A DNA stretch of 64,000 nucleotides from positions 372,001 to 436,000 of the forward strand of contig CAVYYV010000004.1 of NCBI GenBank assembly GCA_963772815.1, given 5' to 3'. This document shows, piece after piece, positions 45,580 to 53,130 of the stretch. The notes under the pieces were generated by a model, which saw only the letters and a list, made by a program, of their open reading frames with translations, was not told the origin of the DNA and searched no databases. Made by a program: the position numbers and the translations under genes. This DNA is from DATFFO01 sp963772815. Lineage in GTDB: Bacteria; Actinomycetota; Acidimicrobiia; Spongiisociales; ZC4RG35. Positions within the stretch are counted from its first letter, which is position 1. The number at the start of each line of letters is the position of its first letter.

Positions 45580-45993
45580 ATGGCCGTCAAGTTGAGACTG
45601 ATGCGGATGGGCAAGACCAAGTCCCCCCACTACCGGGTGGTGGTCATGGATGGCCGCTCTCCCCGCGACGGTCGCTACATAGAGCAAATCGGCCGCTATG
45701 ACCCCCGCCAGGACCCGTCGCTCATCGAGATCGACAATGAGCGTGCGGTGGACTGGTTGAGCAAAGGTGCCCAGCCCACGGAGGCCGTCAGCAAGATCCT
45801 CCGGGCCTCGGGAGCTCTCGATCGCCTCAAGGTGAAGGCAGGCCAGATCCACACGGTCGGCGGGGCGCTCGAGAAGCCCGCACCGGTGGCGGCCGAGCTC
45901 GCCGGGACGAGTGCAACTGAGCCCGAGAACTCCGCCTCCGACGGCGAGCCGTCGGAGGGCGAAGCCGAGCCGGCCACCTCAGAGGAGGAATGA
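45580..45993 (+). CDS. rpsP: 30S ribosomal protein S16 (bS16) with acidic tail
   Basis: The first 85 residues are a standard S16: MAVKLRLMRMGKTKSPHYRV, DGRYIEQIGRYDP. The remaining roughly 50 residues are an Ala/Glu/Ser-rich acidic tail (ENSASDGEPSEGEAEPATSE) seen in many actinobacterial S16 proteins and probably disordered. A GAGAGGTG ribosome site precedes the ATG. The TGA overlaps the KH gene start as ATGA. Confidence 0.96.
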   Translation: MAVKLRLMRMGKTKSPHYRVVVMDGRSPRDGRYIEQIGRYDPRQDPSLIEIDNERAVDWLSKGAQPTEAVSKILRASGALDRLKVKAGQIHTVGGALEKPAPVAAELAGTSATEPENSASDGEPSEGEAEPATSEEE

Positions 45994-46247
45994 CGGTGGC
46001 CAAGGGCGACATCGTGGAGCGGGTGGTCACCTACGTGGTGAAGGAGATCGTCGACAATCCAGATCAGGTCGACGTGACCATCGTCGAACAGGGCCCGGAC
46101 GAGGTCCTGGCCGAGGTGCGGGCAGCCAAGTCCGACATGGGCCGGGTCATCGGCCGCCGTGGACGGGTGGCCCGAGCGATAAGGGCCGTGGCGGGCGCCG
46201 CCGCTGACGAGGAAGGCATCTCCGCTGACGTCGAGTTCGTCGACTGA
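45990..46247 (+). CDS. khpA: KH-domain RNA-binding protein (KhpA/YlqC family)
   Basis: An 85-residue single KH domain: ERVVTYVVKEIVDNPDQV, then the GxxG loop in MGRVIGRRGRVARAIRAV. KhpA binds RNA, often with KhpB, and affects small-RNA biology and cell-length control in other bacteria. It lies between rpsP and rimM, its conserved place, and its start overlaps the rpsP stop. Confidence 0.92.
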   Translation: MTVAKGDIVERVVTYVVKEIVDNPDQVDVTIVEQGPDEVLAEVRAAKSDMGRVIGRRGRVARAIRAVAGAAADEEGISADVEFVD

Positions 46248-46254
46248 GGGGGAT

Positions 46255-46752
46255 CTGGTCCTGGTAGGACGGATCATCCGGCCCCACGGGCTTCGTGGGG
46301 CCGTCGTCGTGGAGCCGTTCACCGACGATCCAGCCCACCGCTTCGCTCCGGAATCGACACTGATCATGCCCGGGGGAGGGTCGGTGGAGGTGTTCAGATA
46401 CGAACCCACCGACCGCTTTCCGATCGTGACACTCGTGGGGTTCGAGACCCGGGACGACGCCGAGTCACTCCGTGGCGCGGAGCTATACATCGATGCCCGC
46501 GCTCGCCGCTCACTGGGCACCGACGAGTTCTGGCCTGATCAGTTGCGGGGGCTCACGGTGGTCGCCCTGGACGGTTCGGCAATCGGGACCATCGTGGAGG
46601 TCGAGACCGGGCTCAGTCAGGATCGGTTGGTGGTCGATGCGGAAGGTCGCGAGATCATCGTTCCTCTCGTGGCGGCATTGGTGCCAGAGGTGGACGTCGC
46701 CGGAGGGAGAGTGATCGTGGACCTGCCCGCCGGGCTCACGGAGCAGGGCTGA
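46255..46752 (+). CDS. rimM: Ribosome maturation factor RimM (non-standard start)
   Basis: A 30S maturation factor binding S19. The protein opens LVLVGRIIRPHGLRGAVVVE, the RimM N-terminal barrel, and continues with ARRSLGTDEFWPDQLRGLTV and a PRC-barrel ending DVAGGRVIVDLPAGL. In frame there is no ATG, GTG or TTG between a stop at 46180 and the GTG at 46309, which would cut off the conserved start. CTG 46255, with GAGGGGG just upstream, is the best guess; another indel hiding a normal start is equally possible. It overlaps the convergent lipoprotein gene by 17 bases. Confidence 0.85.
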   Translation: MVLVGRIIRPHGLRGAVVVEPFTDDPAHRFAPESTLIMPGGGSVEVFRYEPTDRFPIVTLVGFETRDDAESLRGAELYIDARARRSLGTDEFWPDQLRGLTVVALDGSAIGTIVEVETGLSQDRLVVDAEGREIIVPLVAALVPEVDVAGGRVIVDLPAGLTEQG

Positions 46753-47638
46753 AGGGTATCCCGGCCACCACGGTTCCGTCCGGGCGGCTGATACGGAGGT
46801 TGTCGTAACGCTGCTCGCCCATCTGGAGCGTTGTGGCGAAGGCAGTCCAAGTGCCGGGCCGGGAAGACACGTCGAAGGTCGACTCATCCACCTGGGCCGC
46901 CCCCATCGACACCGCCAACACCAGCGAGATCGGTGAGCCCGAGGCGTATCCCGAAATGTCCAGTATGGGGGCCATGTTGGCGCTGGAGCCGGGCTGGACG
47001 ATTACCAGAGAGTCGGTGATCAGTGGTCGGCCGACGGGGGGCCCGCCTGGCTCCAACTCCACTTCGAGCCGGGCCGGTGAGGAGAGGATGTGGGCCCGGG
47101 CGATGACCGGCCCATCCAGGACGAAGTCGATGAACCGGGCACCGTCGGCCGTTTCCGGCACGTAGATCCGGTCGACCATCCCTTCTTCCACCTTCTGGTC
47201 GACCACCACCGACGAGGTGGCGGCGGTCTCTACTCTCAGGACGCCCTCGGAGCGCAGCAGCCGGGCCGTGAGGGTTGGAGCCGTGGTGGCCGGTGCGCCG
47301 TCGTCGGTCGCGAAGCTCACGCTGAGCACATGGCAGTTCCCGGTCGCCCGCCAGCTGATGCCCGCAATCCGGGTTCCGTCGGCAGAGGGGATCTCCGAGC
47401 GCAGCAATTGCCCCTCGCTGACCATTACCTCTCCCTGAGGACATCCCTCGGAGTTGGAAGTGCTGGTCGGTGGTGGCACCGACACCCCGGCCGTGCTCGA
47501 GGACACCCCGGGTGTGCCGGTCGCTCCGGACACCGGTGGCTGATTGACACTCGACCCGGGCTCAAGGGCGCACGAACCCACCAGGAGCAAAGCGGCGGCG
47601 GCCAACGGGAGCGTCCACGTCCGACGAGTGGTGGTCAC
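46736..47638 (-). CDS. Putative secreted lipoprotein of unknown function
   Basis: A 300-residue protein with a Sec/lipoprotein signal: TTTRRTWTLPLAAAALLLVG and lipobox VGSC, so Cys23 is the likely lipidated residue. A Thr/Ser/Pro-rich linker (about 25-65) follows, then two beta-rich halves (ARLLRSEGVLRVETA, VQPGSSANMAPILDISGYA). I do not recognise the domain. It should sit on the outer face of the membrane. It is on the minus strand between rimM and trmD, which are normally adjacent. Confidence 0.75.
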   Translation of the reverse strand: MTTTRRTWTLPLAAAALLLVGSCALEPGSSVNQPPVSGATGTPGVSSSTAGVSVPPPTSTSNSEGCPQGEVMVSEGQLLRSEIPSADGTRIAGISWRATGNCHVLSVSFATDDGAPATTAPTLTARLLRSEGVLRVETAATSSVVVDQKVEEGMVDRIYVPETADGARFIDFVLDGPVIARAHILSSPARLEVELEPGGPPVGRPLITDSLVIVQPGSSANMAPILDISGYASGSPISLVLAVSMGAAQVDESTFDVSSRPGTWTAFATTLQMGEQRYDNLRISRPDGTVVAGIPFSPAP

Positions 47639-47685
47639 AGCGCACAGAGTACGGTGCGCCTGGCCGCATTTCGTAGGCTGGGCGC

Positions 47686-48372
47686 GTGCACATCTCGATC
47701 GTGACCCTATTTCCCGAATTCTTCCCCCAGGCCCTCGGCGTCGGGCTGCTGGGCCGTGCGCTCGAGGACGGTCTGCTCACCATCGACTACCACGACATCC
47801 GCCTTCACGGGCTGGGGCGCCACCGACAGGTGGATGACACGCCCTACGGGGGCGGCCCGGGCATGGTGATGAGGGTGGAACCGCTCGACGCGGCCCTCAC
47901 TCCCCTGGAAGGCTCGCACCGGGTGCTCTTGACCCCGGTGGGTGATCCTCTCGATCAGGCGATGTTGGACCGTCTGGCCGGCGTCGAGCACCTGACCCTG
48001 GTGTGCGGACGCTACGAGGGGATCGACCAACGGGTCATCGACCATCACATCGACGAGGAGGTCTCCCTGGGGGACTTCGTCCTGGCCGGCGGGGAAGCGG
48101 CGGCGCTGGTAGTGGTCGAGGGGATCGCCCGTCTCCTTCCCGGAGTGGTCGGGAACCCTGAATCCACTGAACGGGAGTCTTTCCGTGGCGGCCTCCTCGA
48201 GGAACCGGTCTACACCAAACCTGCCGACTATCGGGGGTGGCGGGTACCCGAGGTGCTGTTGTCGGGAGATCATGCGCGAATCGAGGAGTGGCGCCGCGGT
48301 CAGCGCCGGAGACGCACACGTAGGCGTAGACCCGATCTCTGGCAAGAGTTCGGCGGAGAGCAAGAACCCTGA
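47686..48372 (+). CDS. trmD: tRNA (guanine(37)-N1)-methyltransferase
   Basis: Methylates G37 of tRNA to prevent frameshifting. The 228-residue SPOUT methylase has ISIVTLFPEFFPQALGVGL, DDTPYGGGPGMVMRVEP and the knot CGRYEGIDQRVIDHHIDEEVSLGDFVLAGGE split across the active site, then GVVGNPES. The start is GTG 47686. It is divergent from the lipoprotein gene (47 bases) and followed after 147 bases by rplS. Confidence 0.96.
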   Translation: MHISIVTLFPEFFPQALGVGLLGRALEDGLLTIDYHDIRLHGLGRHRQVDDTPYGGGPGMVMRVEPLDAALTPLEGSHRVLLTPVGDPLDQAMLDRLAGVEHLTLVCGRYEGIDQRVIDHHIDEEVSLGDFVLAGGEAAALVVVEGIARLLPGVVGNPESTERESFRGGLLEEPVYTKPADYRGWRVPEVLLSGDHARIEEWRRGQRRRRTRRRRPDLWQEFGGEQEP

Positions 48373-48378
48373 TAGAAT
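48373..48378 (+). promoter_or_regulatory. Candidate -10 box for rplS-lepB
   Basis: TAGAAT lies directly after the trmD stop and 142 bases before rplS. No convincing -35 is visible. The leader also holds a small GC hairpin (CCCTC/GAGGG near 48396-48411). Its role is unknown. Confidence 0.3.
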
Positions 48379-48519
48379 TCGGGGCCGCCGGCGACCCCTC
48401 TCCCCGGAGGGACCGCGACCTGCGCTGAACCTCCACCCACCGTTCCACGTCCGCCGTGCGTGGCCGGGTGCGTCGAGAGGAGCGGGTCATCCGGTCACAG
48501 AACCGATCAGGAGCCCCCG

Positions 48520-48864
48520 ATGAACGACCTGCAACTCTTGGAGAATGGCCAGCTTCGGCCCGACATACCCGACTTCAGGGCCGGGGACACGGTCAAGGTC
48601 CACGTCCGCGTGGTCGAAGCAGGCCGGGAGCGCACACAGGTCTTCGAAGGAGTGGTTCTGGCCCGCAACGGCGCCGGCGCACGGGCCTCGTTCACCGTCC
48701 GCAAGATCAGCTTCGGGGTGGGCGTGGAACGGGTGTTCCCGCTCCACGCCCCGATTATCGACAAGATCGAGGTCACCCGCAGGGGTCAGGTGAGACGAGC
48801 CAAGCTCTACTACCTCCGCGACCGGGTGGGTAAGTCGGCCCGAATCAAGGAGCGGCGCGACTGA
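48520..48864 (+). CDS. rplS: 50S ribosomal protein L19 (bL19)
   Basis: A 114-residue bL19 at the subunit interface: DFRAGDTVKVHVRVVEAGRE, RTQVFEGVVLARNGAG, and FPLHAPIIDKIEVTRRG, VRRAKLYYLRDRVGKSARI. ATG 48520 follows a CAGGAG ribosome site. It is followed after eight bases by lepB, as in other actinobacteria. Confidence 0.96.
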   Translation: MNDLQLLENGQLRPDIPDFRAGDTVKVHVRVVEAGRERTQVFEGVVLARNGAGARASFTVRKISFGVGVERVFPLHAPIIDKIEVTRRGQVRRAKLYYLRDRVGKSARIKERRD

Positions 48865-48872
48865 GTTCCTGG

Positions 48873-49532
48873 GTGTACGACGACCCGGGCACCGAGGAGC
48901 CGGAGGAGCCGGAACGGCCGGGCCCCGAGCCCGAGCAGGAAAAGCGGGAGCGCCCGTTCTGGGTAGAGCTACCCGCGCTGCTGCTCACTGCACTGGTGGT
49001 AGCGGTCCTCGTCAAGACCTTTCTCATCCAGCCCTTCTACATTCCATCCGAATCGATGCTGCCCACGATCGAGGTGAACGACCGGGTCATGGTCAACAAG
49101 CTGGCCTACGATTTCGGTAAACCCCGGCGGGGAGACATCGTCGTGTTCTTGAACCCGGGCATCCCCGACGACCAGCTGAAGGAGACGTTTCCTCGGGCCG
49201 TGGTGCGTTCGGTACTCGAGGCGGTGGGAGTGCGGGTCCGAGGCGAAGACGACCTCATAAAGCGGGTCATCGCCACGGAAGGCGAGACCCTCCTGATTCG
49301 CAACGGCGTCCTGAAGGTGGACGGTGAGGCTCTTGCCGAGCCCTATGTCGCCAGCGACACCGCGATGCCCGACTTCGGCCCGATCACGGTGCCCCAGGGA
49401 GAGTTGTTCGTGATGGGTGACAACCGCAATGCCAGCCTCGATTCCCGCCGGTTCGGGCCCATTCCCGACGACGAGGTCGTCGGGAAGGCTGTCGTGCGGA
49501 TCTGGCCGCTGGATCGCATCGGTGGGCTGTGA
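48873..49532 (+). CDS. lepB: Signal peptidase I
   Basis: A membrane-bound Ser/Lys protease that removes Sec and Tat signal peptides. A Pro/Glu-rich N-terminal tail (1-30) precedes a single membrane segment (LPALLLTALVVAVLVKTFL). The catalytic Ser is in FYIPSESMLPT and the catalytic Lys in DDLIKRVIATEGE. The conserved end is VMGDNRNASLDSRRFGPI. The start is GTG 48873. In many actinobacteria rnhB follows; here 79 bases lead to DUF2469 and no rnhB is present. Confidence 0.95.
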   Translation: MYDDPGTEEPEEPERPGPEPEQEKRERPFWVELPALLLTALVVAVLVKTFLIQPFYIPSESMLPTIEVNDRVMVNKLAYDFGKPRRGDIVVFLNPGIPDDQLKETFPRAVVRSVLEAVGVRVRGEDDLIKRVIATEGETLLIRNGVLKVDGEALAEPYVASDTAMPDFGPITVPQGELFVMGDNRNASLDSRRFGPIPDDEVVGKAVVRIWPLDRIGGL

Positions 49533-49611
49533 GATTTCGAGCGCCCTATACGTCGGTGTCATTAACGTCTGGTAGTAGAAGAGACGCCGCCAACCACGCC
49601 GGGTAGGAGTC

Positions 49612-49905
49612 ATGGAAGAGGACCTGGAACGATACGAGACCGAGTCCGAGCTGGCCATCTACAAGGAATATCGGGACGTGCTGCCGCTGTTTCGCTATGT
49701 GGTCGAGACCGAGCGCCGCTTCTATCTGGCCAACCGGGTGGACTTGAACAGGCGCAGCGACGGCGATTCGCTCTACTTCGAGGTGGACATGGAGGACGCC
49801 TGGGTGTGGGACATGTTCCGACCGGCCCGTTTTCTCAAGCATGTCCGGGTCCTCACATTCAACGACGTCAACGTCGAAGAGCTGGAGCAGAGCGAGTCGC
49901 TGTGA
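49612..49905 (+). CDS. DUF2469 family protein
   Basis: A 97-residue protein with the actinobacterial DUF2469 pattern: EDLERYETESELAIYKEYRDV, FRYVVETERRFYLANRVDL and DAWVWDMFRPARFL. The function is unknown. It carries a GTAGGAG ribosome site. The stop overlaps the YraN gene start by four bases. It lies in its conserved place between lepB and yraN. Confidence 0.9.
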   Translation: MEEDLERYETESELAIYKEYRDVLPLFRYVVETERRFYLANRVDLNRRSDGDSLYFEVDMEDAWVWDMFRPARFLKHVRVLTFNDVNVEELEQSESL

Positions 49906-50225
49906 CGGATCGACGGCTGATCGGCTCCAGTGGGGAGAGTCTGGCCGCGGCCATTCTGACCCGGCATGGATTGCGGGTCGTGGGTCGCAACGTGGCCGTC
50001 GGGCGGGGCGAAGTGGACATCCTCGCCCTGGACGGGCGCAGTCGTGTGGTCGTCGAGGTGCGAACCATCACCGGGAATCACGAGCCCCTGGAGGCTTACG
50101 ACTCCGTCAAGGCTGCCCAGGTGAGCCGCCTGGCCGCCCGGGTCGGAGCCGATAGGGTCGACCTGGTAGCCATTCGCCTGAGCCGACGGGCCGCCGAGTT
50201 GCGCTGGGTGAGGGGAGCGGCATGA
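49902..50225 (+). CDS. UPF0102 (YraN) family endonuclease-like protein
   Basis: A 107-residue YraN protein with a restriction-endonuclease-like fold: IGSSGESLAAAILTRHGLRV, then GRNVAVGRGEVDILALDG (active-site Glu and Asp) and VVVEVRT. It is a possible nuclease linked by gene order to ComM and DprA, with no proven role. The usual YQA...K motif is altered in the C-terminal third. Start GTG 49902; the stop overlaps the ABC transporter gene start. Confidence 0.86.
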   Translation: MTDRRLIGSSGESLAAAILTRHGLRVVGRNVAVGRGEVDILALDGRSRVVVEVRTITGNHEPLEAYDSVKAAQVSRLAARVGADRVDLVAIRLSRRAAELRWVRGAA

Positions 50226-51118
50226 GCGGGCCGGCCCTGGTCGCCAGCGAACTGCGAAAGAGCTATGGCCCCACCATTGCCCTGGATGGGCTGTCCTTCG
50301 AGATCGCCTCCGGCACGGTCACCGGATTCCTGGGCCCCAATGGGGCAGGCAAGACCACCACCTTCCGCGTCCTGCTCGGCCTCGCCCGCCTGGATGGAGG
50401 CACAGCCAGCGTCGGCGGAAGGAAGGTGCCCGACGAGCTGTCCGAGATCGTCAAGCACGTCGGAGCCATCGTCGACGAGCCCGGTTTGCTACGCCCACTG
50501 ACCGGTCGCCAGAACATGATCATCGCCGCCCATACGCTCGGGTTCGGTCACGACCGGATCGACGCGCTGGTCGATTTCGTGGAACTGAGCGCCGACATCG
50601 ACCGTCCGGTTCAGGGCTATTCCAAAGGCATGCGCCAGCGACTGGCTCTGGCCGCCGCCATGGTCGGCGACCCCGAAATCCTGTTTCTCGACGAACCCCT
50701 CGATGGTCTCGACCCGGCCGGCCAACACACTCTGAAGCGCAGGCTTCGGGAGTTGGCGGCAGCTGAGGGCAGGACGGTCATCATCTCCAGCCACGACCTG
50801 GCAGACGTCCAGGCCCTGGCCGACGACGTGGTCGTCATCGCCCGCGGCTCACTCCGATTCCAGGGCCCGCTGAGCGATCTGATCGGGAAGGCCGAAGGCA
50901 TCCGGGTGATCGTGGGAGAACCCGTGGAAGCCAGCCAGGCGCTGAAGGCTCTCGGTTTCGAAGTCGAAGACCGGGACGGCGAGCTGGTGGTGGCCACCGC
51001 CGACGGGGCGGCCATCGTCCGCGCACTCTCCGGAAAAGGACTCTACCCGTCCGCCGTGATCCCGATGGCGGTCTCCCTGGAGTCAGCGTTCCTGGAGATC
51101 ACCGGAGAGCAGACATGA
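50222..51118 (+). CDS. ABC transporter ATP-binding protein (ABC-2 type exporter)
   Basis: A 298-residue ATPase. Walker A is FLGPNGAGKTTTFRVLLGLA, the signature is QGYSKGMRQRLALAAAM and Walker B ILFLDEPLDGLDPAG; the switch His is in VIISSHDLADVQALAD. The C-terminal roughly 80 residues form a regulatory tail typical of CcmA/drug exporter ATPases. It overlaps the permease gene by four bases. Substrate unknown. The pair separates yraN from comM, which are usually neighbours. Confidence 0.93.
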   Translation: MSGPALVASELRKSYGPTIALDGLSFEIASGTVTGFLGPNGAGKTTTFRVLLGLARLDGGTASVGGRKVPDELSEIVKHVGAIVDEPGLLRPLTGRQNMIIAAHTLGFGHDRIDALVDFVELSADIDRPVQGYSKGMRQRLALAAAMVGDPEILFLDEPLDGLDPAGQHTLKRRLRELAAAEGRTVIISSHDLADVQALADDVVVIARGSLRFQGPLSDLIGKAEGIRVIVGEPVEASQALKALGFEVEDRDGELVVATADGAAIVRALSGKGLYPSAVIPMAVSLESAFLEITGEQT

Positions 51119-51882
51119 CACTGCTGATCAGGGCGGAGTACCTGAAGCTGCTCCGGCGCAAGACCTATCTGCTCATGGTGGCCATCCTGGCCGCGCTGGT
51201 GGGCATGACGGCCTTCTTCCTGGTGGTCTTCCCCCGTATCGCCCCCAACATGGCCGAAGGGCTCCAACCCATCCCCAAGCCCGACGCCTACATCCTCGGT
51301 GCCCAGCAGGTGGTGGGCCAGACCTGGTTTCCCCTCATCCTGGCGGTCATGATGCTGGGCTCGGAGCTGACGTCTTCGTTCTGGGCCACGACCCTGACCC
51401 ACGAGTCGCGGCGCCACCGCCATGTAATCGCCCGCCTCACGGTCCTGACATCGGCGGCGTGGGCGGCCACGCTGGCCGCCATTGCGGGATTCTCGGTAGT
51501 GGTGGCCGTCGGAGCGGTGGGAGAGGGCTTCCCGCCCGGCTCACAGTGGCTTCGCATCTTGTGGGGGTCCCTGCTCGTGGAGCTGGCCTGGGTTGCTCTG
51601 GGCCTGGGCCTGGTGGGCCTGTTGCGCTCGATCGGCCCGGCCATCGGTGCTGCTCTCGCCCTCTCGTTCGGGGAGTCGATCCTCACTATCTGGAAGCCGT
51701 ATCAGAACGTCTCCCTCTCCGCCAACTCCACCGCCCTGTTCGGCTCTGTCAACCTGGGCGAGATCGGGTCCTTCGTTCCCAGCGGGAACATCCCGACCGG
51801 GCGCGCCATCCTGGTAGTGGCGATATGGACCGTGACCGCCCTCCTCCTGTGCTGGTGGTCTCTGGCGCGCCGCGACGCCTGA
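51115..51882 (+). CDS. ABC transporter permease (ABC-2 type)
   Basis: A 255-residue membrane protein with about six segments, including LLMVAILAALVGMTAFFLVV, ATLAAIAGFSVVVAVGAVGE, LLVELAWVALGLGLVGLL and ILVVAIWTVTALLLCWWSL. It opens LLIRAEYLKLLRRKTYLLM, the usual cytoplasmic start of ABC-2 permeases. It would form the membrane part of the exporter with the preceding ATPase. Confidence 0.88.
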   Translation: MTLLIRAEYLKLLRRKTYLLMVAILAALVGMTAFFLVVFPRIAPNMAEGLQPIPKPDAYILGAQQVVGQTWFPLILAVMMLGSELTSSFWATTLTHESRRHRHVIARLTVLTSAAWAATLAAIAGFSVVVAVGAVGEGFPPGSQWLRILWGSLLVELAWVALGLGLVGLLRSIGPAIGAALALSFGESILTIWKPYQNVSLSANSTALFGSVNLGEIGSFVPSGNIPTGRAILVVAIWTVTALLLCWWSLARRDA

Positions 51883-51891
51883 GGCTCGCTC

Positions 51892-52107
51892 TCACCTTCC
51901 GCCGGGAACGCGGTTCATCCGCACCTGACGGTGCCAGCAACCCCGGTGCCAGTGTCGGCGCAGATCGGGAGCGGCATCGGGCACTACAACGAGATGGAAG
52001 GTGCCGGGCGGGATCATCGACTCACAACCCGGGCAGATATACGCCTTTCGAGCTGCGTAAGGCTGGACCGGGCTCACCGTGACCTCGTAGGTTCCCCAGC
52101 GTGACAC
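51892..52107 (-). CDS. Small zinc-ribbon-like protein
   Basis: A 71-residue protein: YEVTVSPVQPYAARKAYICP, then CPGCESMIPPGTFHLVVVP and RRHWHRGCWHRQ. The Cys pair plus the later His/Cys cluster suggests a bound zinc. Close relatives are common in actinobacteria (often misnamed ATP/GTP-binding protein) and have no known role. Start GTG 52107 lies two bases after the stop of a tiny membrane protein gene. Confidence 0.75.
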   Translation of the reverse strand: MSRWGTYEVTVSPVQPYAARKAYICPGCESMIPPGTFHLVVVPDAAPDLRRHWHRGCWHRQVRMNRVPGGR

Positions 52108-52109
52108 GG

Positions 52110-52223
52110 TCAGCCTCCGAAGAATCCCCAGGCCACCAGGCCCAGGACCACCGCAATGGCGATCACGACCAGGACCACGTCGGCGGTCCCACGCTGCTGC
52201 TCACGGAAAGGATTGAATCCCAT
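52110..52223 (-). CDS. Single-span membrane microprotein (37 residues)
   Basis: ATG 52223 opens a 37-codon frame that reads MGFNPFREQQRGTADVVLVV and ends with GLVAWGFFGG. A polar, basic front of about 14 residues precedes one membrane helix. The MxFNPxRxQ opening resembles small actinobacterial membrane proteins. It ends two bases before the zinc-ribbon gene starts, so the two are probably co-translated. Function unknown. Confidence 0.7.
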   Translation of the reverse strand: MGFNPFREQQRGTADVVLVVIAIAVVLGLVAWGFFGG

Positions 52224-52282
52224 CGCCGTCTCACGGTACACGGGTGGACCGAAGATGCCCGGTCGGCGGTTACCGTCATGGG

Positions 52283-53060
52283 ATGCCGTGGTTAACCGCT
52301 GAGGATCGTGGTTCGGTTCGCTGGCTCACCATGTCCAGCCCCGGGCATCGCAATGCCGTCCCTGCCCAGGGGTGGGAAGAGATCACAACTGCTCTCGGGG
52401 AGTTCGAGCGGTCCGACGCGCGGGTGCTCATCATCACCGGAGAGGGGCCGGATTTCTCCGCGGGGGCAGAGCTCGATGCGTCACGCCTGGAGAGTGGTGA
52501 CCTCATAGAGAGTCACCGACGGATGAAGACGGTGGGGGCTGCGGCCCGCACCCTTCACCGGCTGCCCAAGCCGACCCTCGCCGCGGTGGACGGCGTGGCC
52601 GTGGGTGCCGGCATGAACCTGGCGCTCGGATGCGACCTGGTGGTGGCCACGGACAGGGCCAGGTTCTCGGAGATCTTCGTGCGGCGGGGCCTCACCCTCG
52701 ATTCCGGTGGCTCGTGGCTGTTGCCGCGCATCGTCGGCCTGCAGAGAGCCAAGGAGATGGCGTTGTCGGGCCGCATCGTGGGGGCCGACGAAGCGCTCGC
52801 CATGGGTCTTTGCCTGGAGCTGGTGAAACCCGAGCACCTGCACTCTCGGGCCCAGGAACTGGCCGAGAGCCTTCTGGCGGGGTCCCCGATCGCCCAGATG
52901 TTTGCCAAACAGGCCATCGACGCCGCCTGGGAGGTGTCCTTCGAGGAGGCCCTGGGCTGGGAAGGGCAATCGCAGTCGATCTGTTTCACGACAGACGACC
53001 TTTCGCGAGGGTGTGACAGCTTTCCTGGAGAAGCGCCCGCCGAATTTCCGGGGTCACTGA
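52283..53060 (+). CDS. Enoyl-CoA hydratase/isomerase family protein, frameshifted near the 3' end
   Basis: A crotonase-fold protein of about 258 residues. The oxyanion loop is GPDFSAGAELDASRL, the core is KPTLAAVDGVAVGAGMNLAL, and then DLVVATDRARFSEIFVRRGLT (Glu) and SGGSWLLPRIVG follow. At TTT 53001-53003 the frame shifts. One base less gives EGVTAFLEKRPPNFRGH and TGA 53058-53060, the normal crotonase end; the literal frame runs to 53146 into the next gene. Probably beta-oxidation, perhaps using EtfAB; the substrate is not known. ATG 52283 is chosen by homology. Confidence 0.85.
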
Positions 53061-53130
53061 CCCGCCACTCCGAACCCGCAGCTGCTGGGACCCCCTGTTT
53101 TCTGTCCGGGCGGTTTCGTACGGTGCGGTC

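Noticed and set aside
48373..48519. Possible L19 leader regulatory RNA before rplS
   Set aside because: A small GC hairpin is present, but nothing matches a known ribosomal leader; recorded only as a candidate promoter region.
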